Source: CAVALG01 sp963630555
GTDB lineage: Bacteria > Bacillota > Clostridia > Oscillospirales > Acutalibacteraceae
Reading direction: 5' to 3'
NCBI GenBank assembly: GCA_963630555.1
Contig: CAVGND010000005.1
Span: 1-64,000, forward strand
DNA: 64,000 bases
Positions 60,102 to 64,000 of this stretch are shown in pieces. Position 1 is the stretch's first letter, and every line of letters starts with the position of its first letter. Made by a program: the position numbers and the translations under genes. The notes beneath the pieces were generated by a model. That model was given only the letters and a program-made list of their open reading frames with translations, made no database searches and was not told where the DNA came from.

Positions 60102-61246
60102 TTATATACATCCTTAAAAAATGCCGTGATCTTGCTTTTTTCAGCCGGGCAGAATCCGGTTATCATATCTCTCCCGCCGCAGCGGCACTTTAATTTGTTC
60201 CGCAATGCGGCGCAGATGTCCGCAAAGTCCTTTTCCGGAGGCTTGCAGGCGAACAGATATCCGCCGCCGCTTTTTGAGAATGCCGAGGCTTTACCGCATT
60301 TTTCGTATATTTTTTCCGCTGCTTTTATCAGGTCGGCGGTATCGAATTTATTAAAAAACAACGGCTCGGTATTGTCTTCGTCAAGCGAACTTGTAAAAAC
60401 GTCCGTATACTCCGCTTTCAATCTTGCGCATTCGTATTTTGCCGCCTGCAGTTTTTCGTGCAGTTTATCCACCGCCGCCGCGCAATCAAGCGACGGGGAT
60501 TTTAAAAGATCACCGATATATTCGGTGCTTTTAAGTCGGGCAGTATAATCGGCAAGCGCGTCTTTGCCGCACTTTATATGTATCCGCATACCGCCCTTGT
60601 AATTCTCCGCGGAAATTATTTTAATAATGCCTATTTCACCTGTCCGCGAAACATGCGGTGCACAACAGGCGCAAATATCTATTCCCTCTATGCATACAAG
60701 GCGCAGGCGGGAAGTTATTTCTTTTTTGCTGCGGTAGGGTATTTTAGCCGCCTGCCCGTCGTCGGGGAATATTACGGTAACGGGGCGGTTTTCATATACC
60801 GCTTCATTTGCCGCCGCTTCAATTTCCGCCAGTTGTAAATCGGTCAAAACGCCGTTGATATCAAGCGTAACATCTGTTTTGCCTAAATGAAAACCTATAT
60901 TGTCAAACCCAAATCGGGCGTGAATTATTCCGCAAATAATATGTTCGCCCGAATGGTTCTGAATATGCCGCAGACGTCGGTTGCGGTCTACCGTACAGGT
61001 GACCTCCGTACCTTCTTTAAGCGGCTTGTCCGTAAAATGGAGGATTTCATCATCCGAAACTTGCACATCCGTTACGGTTGCATCACCGATATTCCCGATG
61101 TCGGAAGGCTGCCCTCCGCCTTCGGGCGCAAATGCCGTGCGGTCAAGTATGGTGGCATATCCGCCTCCCTTTACTGTTGTCGCTTTGATCTTTGCTTTAA
61201 AAACGGTCAGATTACCGTCGGTTTCATAAAGTTTTTCGGTTATCAT
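60098..61246 (-). CDS. AlaX-type alanyl-tRNA editing protein with DHHA1 domain
   Basis: Hydrolyses Ser- or Gly-charged tRNA-Ala. The 382-residue protein has AFAPEGGGQPSDIG at the start, HIQNHSGEHIICGIIHARFG with HxxxH zinc ligands, ICACCAPHVSRTGEIG with the C-x-x-x-H ligands, a coiled-coil stretch around residues 250-295, and a C-terminal DHHA1-like region with a SGGGYLF motif. This longer AlaX resembles the editing and C-Ala parts of AlaRS. The ATG at 61246 follows GAGGG; a TTG just upstream is in frame. Confidence 0.92.
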   Translation of the reverse strand: MITEKLYETDGNLTVFKAKIKATTVKGGGYATILDRTAFAPEGGGQPSDIGNIGDATVTDVQVSDDEILHFTDKPLKEGTEVTCTVDRNRRLRHIQNHSGEHIICGIIHARFGFDNIGFHLGKTDVTLDINGVLTDLQLAEIEAAANEAVYENRPVTVIFPDDGQAAKIPYRSKKEITSRLRLVCIEGIDICACCAPHVSRTGEIGIIKIISAENYKGGMRIHIKCGKDALADYTARLKSTEYIGDLLKSPSLDCAAAVDKLHEKLQAAKYECARLKAEYTDVFTSSLDEDNTEPLFFNKFDTADLIKAAEKIYEKCGKASAFSKSGGGYLFACKPPEKDFADICAALRNKLKCRCGGRDMITGFCPAEKSKITAFFKDVYK

Positions 61247-61261
61247 CAATACCCTCGTTTC

Positions 61262-62827
61262 TTACTCTTTAAGTGCTGCAATATCTAAAAATCCGGCTCT
61301 GAAATTTATTGAATTTTTATCGATTTTTGCGGAATATGCATACGATGTCGGGGAGAAAAACAGCGGTATAAATCTGTCATTCAAAGAGAGCAGTATTTGT
61401 TCTGCGGCATGCATTTGTTCTTCTGTTGAACCGGCTGTACAGGCATTTTCAAGCGCGGTATCAAATGCCTCATTTTTAAATTCGCTCGGGTCGGAAACAC
61501 TGTCGCTTTTAAAGCGAGAAAGAAATGAAGCGGCACTCAGATCGCCCGATGTAAAGCGGACAAGCGCGATATCGTAATCTCCGCTTGCTATTCTGTTTTC
61601 AAATTGCGCTTCGTCTGTCTCCGTTTCAATGTTTATATAGGCGCCCAAATTTTTCTGCCAATCGGATACGACCGACTTAAGCACGGGGCTTATCGCCTTT
61701 TCTCCGGTGCAAAGTACCGAAATGTCTTTCGGAAATTCAATTTTTGTGTTGTTTTGGCAGTTTAAAAACGTTTCTCTGGCTGTGCCGGGGTCGTACGTCG
61801 GTTCGGGTGCCGCATCCGATGCGGCAAGACTTATGTCACAGTCCGGCGGCACAACACCGTGCGCCGCTTTAAGGTATTCGGGCAGCGCGGCTGCAAGTTT
61901 ATCAGGGTCAATCGAGATTTTGAACGCGGGCGCAAATTGGGCGATTTTTGAGTCGGGATTGACTATTATCGCATAAAGCGATGAGAAGGTGTTGTATACT
62001 CCTTTATTGCTTTTTGAAACGTTTTCTATATCATCAAGCAGAATTTTCACAAAGGTGCCGCCGCTGCTTGCTATAGCGTCCGCAACATATCCCTTCGGTT
62101 TTTCGGTTTCTTTTTCAAATGTGACCTCATATGCCTGCGGTTTAAACTTCCCGTTGTATTTTGATGAACTGATAAGTTTCAATTCCCCTTTTTCGCCGTC
62201 CCAGGCAGATAGTGAAAAAGGCCCGTTTGAAAGCACGGAATCGTAGTTTAGCCCGTATTTACCCTTGCACCGGTTAAAAAACTCTTCGTTGCACGGCATA
62301 AAAACAGGCTGCGTAAGCATAGACAAAAATCTGTCTGACGGTGAAACAAGGACATATTTAACCGTGCGTTCATCCACGGCGTATACGCTTATACTGTCGG
62401 GTGAGGTCAGTCCCGCAAGTGCGTCCGCTGCGCCGCGTATATCCGAAATGAGTTGGGGGGATGCCGCCTTGGTGGCAGGGTCTGCCGCACGTCTTGCGGC
62501 AAAAACATAATCGGCGGCTGTTACCGCCTCGCCGTTCTGCCAGCAGGCATTTTTTGAAATACGGAAGGTATATTCGCATCCGTCGTCCGACACGGTGTAA
62601 CTTTCAGCGCCGGCTTTGACAGGTTTGCCGTCCTTGCCCATTCGCATAAGTCCTTCAAATATGTTGCCGGAAACGGTTATTTCGCTTTCGGAGGATGCCA
62701 ATATCGGGTCAATGTTTTTCGGCGCCGATTCTATTGTGTAGGTAAGTGAAAAACTTTTGTCGCCGCCGCAGGCAGTCAGCGAAAGTGCAATTGCAATTAT
62801 AATCAAAAAGGATAATGCTTTTTTCAT
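61262..62827 (-). CDS. OppA-like peptide-binding lipoprotein (SBP family 5)
   Basis: 521 residues. The N-terminus MKKALSFLIIIAIALSLTACGGD is a lipoprotein signal with lipid-modified Cys20. The mature part has PKNIDPILASSESEITVSGNIFEGLMRM, GCEYTFRISKNACWQNGEAVTAADYVFAARR and TGSNG-like pockets found in oligopeptide and dipeptide-binding proteins. No permease or ATPase genes are adjacent, so it is an orphan receptor or works with a transporter elsewhere. GGAGGGGAAAT precedes the ATG. alaX follows 15 bases downstream. Confidence 0.9.
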   Translation of the reverse strand: MKKALSFLIIIAIALSLTACGGDKSFSLTYTIESAPKNIDPILASSESEITVSGNIFEGLMRMGKDGKPVKAGAESYTVSDDGCEYTFRISKNACWQNGEAVTAADYVFAARRAADPATKAASPQLISDIRGAADALAGLTSPDSISVYAVDERTVKYVLVSPSDRFLSMLTQPVFMPCNEEFFNRCKGKYGLNYDSVLSNGPFSLSAWDGEKGELKLISSSKYNGKFKPQAYEVTFEKETEKPKGYVADAIASSGGTFVKILLDDIENVSKSNKGVYNTFSSLYAIIVNPDSKIAQFAPAFKISIDPDKLAAALPEYLKAAHGVVPPDCDISLAASDAAPEPTYDPGTARETFLNCQNNTKIEFPKDISVLCTGEKAISPVLKSVVSDWQKNLGAYINIETETDEAQFENRIASGDYDIALVRFTSGDLSAASFLSRFKSDSVSDPSEFKNEAFDTALENACTAGSTEEQMHAAEQILLSLNDRFIPLFFSPTSYAYSAKIDKNSINFRAGFLDIAALKE

Positions 62828-62912
62828 ATTTCCCCTCCACAGGTTGGATCAATGTATTTCAAGACAATATGGCAATATGCAATTGCCTGACGTTTATAAT
62901 TTATTACTATAT

Positions 62913-62941
62913 ATTATAAGTAATAGCAGAATATTTTTCAA
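62913..62941 (-). promoter_or_regulatory. Promoter of the oppA-like/alaX/rsuA unit
   Basis: On the minus strand TTGAAA (62936-62941) and TATAAT (62913-62918), 17 bp apart, about 85 bases before the ATG. Confidence 0.75.
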
Positions 62942-62961
62942 TATATAAAAATTTAAAAAAC

Positions 62962-62990
62962 TTGAAAACCATACCGCCGCGTGATATAAT
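62962..62990 (+). promoter_or_regulatory. Promoter of the coiled-coil protein gene
   Basis: TTGAAA (62962-62967) and TATAAT (62985-62990) with 17 bp spacing and TGA as an extended -10. It lies back to back with the minus-strand promoter. Confidence 0.8.
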
Positions 62991-63052
62991 GACAGATACA
63001 GAAAATGCGGGTGTTTTTTTCGATTTAAAACTTTTTTGGGAGGCTTTTTGTT

Positions 63053-63778
63053 TTGAGAAAGACGGAACTTTTAAATAAACTTCGCGAACTTATTGAAGAA
63101 AATGCAGAACTTTCGGCTAAAAACAACGAACTTTCCGCAAAGGTAGCCGAACTTAAAGCGCAACTTAAAGGCAAACTCACAAATAACGATATCGGCGGAG
63201 AACCGCAGGATGCGGACTGTGAACAAGGGCGGAATATCGCACGGGACGCGAGCATTGCCCCGCAAAAAGAAGACGGCACCACGCCGAGCACTGCGTCGGA
63301 AACCGATGAAACACCCGATGCAGGCGCGGAAAACACCGAAACCGCAGGCTCTGAAGATGAAAACGAATTTGCAAAACAATTGTCCGACTGCTGTGAAAAA
63401 GCAGCGGAAGTTGCAGTATTCGGGAAAGCGAAAGGGGAAACTCTCTTTGCCGCATTTTCAAACGGTGACGGTTTTTGCGAACCCGATCTTTGTGAAACCG
63501 ACAAATGTTGTATAGACGATGATATAGCGGATGTCGCAGCGTCATTTGTAGGGCGCGCCGTCATATTAGTGACCGAATTTACCGATGAAATTTGCTCTGC
63601 CGGTTCGGATAATACCAAGGAACTTGTAACGCTGGCTCTCGGAAAGGCCGAGGTCTTTAAATCGGATACGGTTGCAAATGCCGAGACAGCGGTTTCAGTC
63701 GAAGAATTTTCCGAACTCTGTTCGGATGAATTTGAAAAATTGCGGAAATATATAAACGCATTAAGATTGTCGGTGTGA
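63053..63778 (+). CDS. Acidic coiled-coil protein, unknown function
   Basis: 241 residues. The first 42 form heptads (LRELIEENAELSAKNNELSAKVAELKAQL) suited to a coiled coil. Residues about 45-105 are polar and acidic with many Thr, Glu and Asp (low complexity). The rest is helical, with several cysteines and NEFAKQLSDCCEKAAEVAVFGKAKGE and FSELCSDEFEKLRKYINALRLSV. I do not recognise a family. The TTG at 63053 lies 9 bases after GGGAGG (63038-63043). It has its own promoter and a membrane-protein gene follows after 3 bases. Confidence 0.8.
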   Translation: MRKTELLNKLRELIEENAELSAKNNELSAKVAELKAQLKGKLTNNDIGGEPQDADCEQGRNIARDASIAPQKEDGTTPSTASETDETPDAGAENTETAGSEDENEFAKQLSDCCEKAAEVAVFGKAKGETLFAAFSNGDGFCEPDLCETDKCCIDDDIADVAASFVGRAVILVTEFTDEICSAGSDNTKELVTLALGKAEVFKSDTVANAETAVSVEEFSELCSDEFEKLRKYINALRLSV

Positions 63779-63781
63779 TTT

Positions 63782-64000
63782 ATGGATGTCAGTTTTTTAA
63801 AGCACAATGATATTTCTTTTAAAGAAAAGGTTCAAAACTTTTGGGTGTATTATAAATTCAGGATAATTGCCGTTCTGCTTGTGGTGATAATTGCTGTTTT
63901 TGCTTTTGCCACGCGGGACAAGGACTCGGATTATGATATTCGCGTTGTAGTGAATGTCGGAACGGTTTTGCCCCGGCAATCAATTGAAAATTTGAAATCG
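63782..64000 (+). CDS. Partial membrane protein, cut by the window edge
   Basis: 73 codons from the ATG at 63782 to the end without a stop. The start MDVSFLKHNDISFKEKVQNFWVYYKFR is followed by one strong membrane helix (IIAVLLVVIIAVFAFA, about residues 28-43) and the extracytoplasmic start DKDSDYDIRVVVNVGTV. Many clostridial proteins share such a short cytoplasmic head and a single anchor; the rest is missing. It probably forms an operon with the coiled-coil gene, 3 bases upstream. Confidence 0.75.
   Translation, partial: MDVSFLKHNDISFKEKVQNFWVYYKFRIIAVLLVVIIAVFAFATRDKDSDYDIRVVVNVGTVLPRQSIENLKS

Overview
The window looks like a stretch of core chromosome from a spore-forming, low-to-medium G+C member of the Clostridia (Bacillota). 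I infer this from the complete eight-gene spoIIIA sporulation operon, an Asp23 protein, the CdaA/CdaR pair, RbgA, Rex, a class B sortase, rubrerythrin, a DUF1540 protein, and sigma-A-type promoters and AGGAGG-type ribosome binding sites throughout. TGA acts as a stop. The gene content suits a strictly anaerobic, saccharolytic gut-type clostridium (Oscillospirales/Ruminococcaceae-like), but no rRNA is present and I cannot name a genus.

Layout. 1-530: initiator tRNA-Met (minus strand) and a palindromic repeat. 533-5313: spoIIIAA-AH, the mother-cell side of the SpoIIIA-SpoIIQ channel. 5314-6656: Asp23 protein, GNAT acetyltransferase and an unlisted 58-residue ORF, then an inverted second copy of the repeat. 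6806-14430: alpha/beta hydrolase, membrane MurF-type ligase, Ddl, CDF metal transporter and two flavoproteins, mostly closely packed. 15115-23212: a glycolytic block (gap, pgk, tpiA, gpmI) interrupted by argG-argH, which has candidate ArgR boxes. 23434-28572: malQ, glycosyltransferase, two dTDP-rhamnose pathway genes, sortase. 28799: tRNA-Pro. 29053-31099: XRE regulator, GtrB-like glycosyltransferase and a large nested palindrome. 31113-32470: cysteine desulfurase plus DUF3343 protein (minus). 32606-40112: c-di-AMP cyclase cdaA-cdaR, a small membrane protein, recD2-comF, an MreB-like actin and rubrerythrin. 40120-45609: rplS with a structured leader, then lepB-rbgA-rnhB-yraN-dipeptidase-thrC. 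45658-50246: DUF1540 protein (minus), metallophosphoesterase, tig-clpP-clpX. 50650-55023: acn-icd-rex-aroQ behind a promoter with a strong Rex-type operator. 55004-57885: acpP and feoA-feoB. 57946-62827: minus-strand MsmX-type ATPase, rsuA, alaX and an OppA-like lipoprotein. 63053-64000: an acidic coiled-coil protein and a membrane protein cut by the window edge.

How the genes fit together. gap-pgk-tpiA-gpmI and malQ serve sugar and glycogen catabolism. acn-icd makes 2-oxoglutarate, probably for glutamate, and appears tied to the NADH/NAD ratio through Rex, which the same operon encodes. Cell-envelope work is spread over murF, ddl, mreB-like, lepB, srtB and glycosyltransferases. Protein quality control is in tig-clpP-clpX.

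I found no CRISPR array, prophage, transposase, toxin-antitoxin or recognisable defence island, and nothing I would call a proven new system. The most interesting items are a Rex operator in front of acn-icd-rex; a trigger factor with an 84-residue histone-H1-like lysine/alanine tail; multiple ArgR-like boxes before argGH; a roughly 175-bp nested palindrome at 30923-31099; a pair of inverted palindromic repeats flanking the spoIIIA region; three small ORFs (6480, 25064, 45828 minus); and an unexplained structured stretch at 16245-16560. All starts, promoters and operators are read by eye; none has been tested by alignment or folding software.
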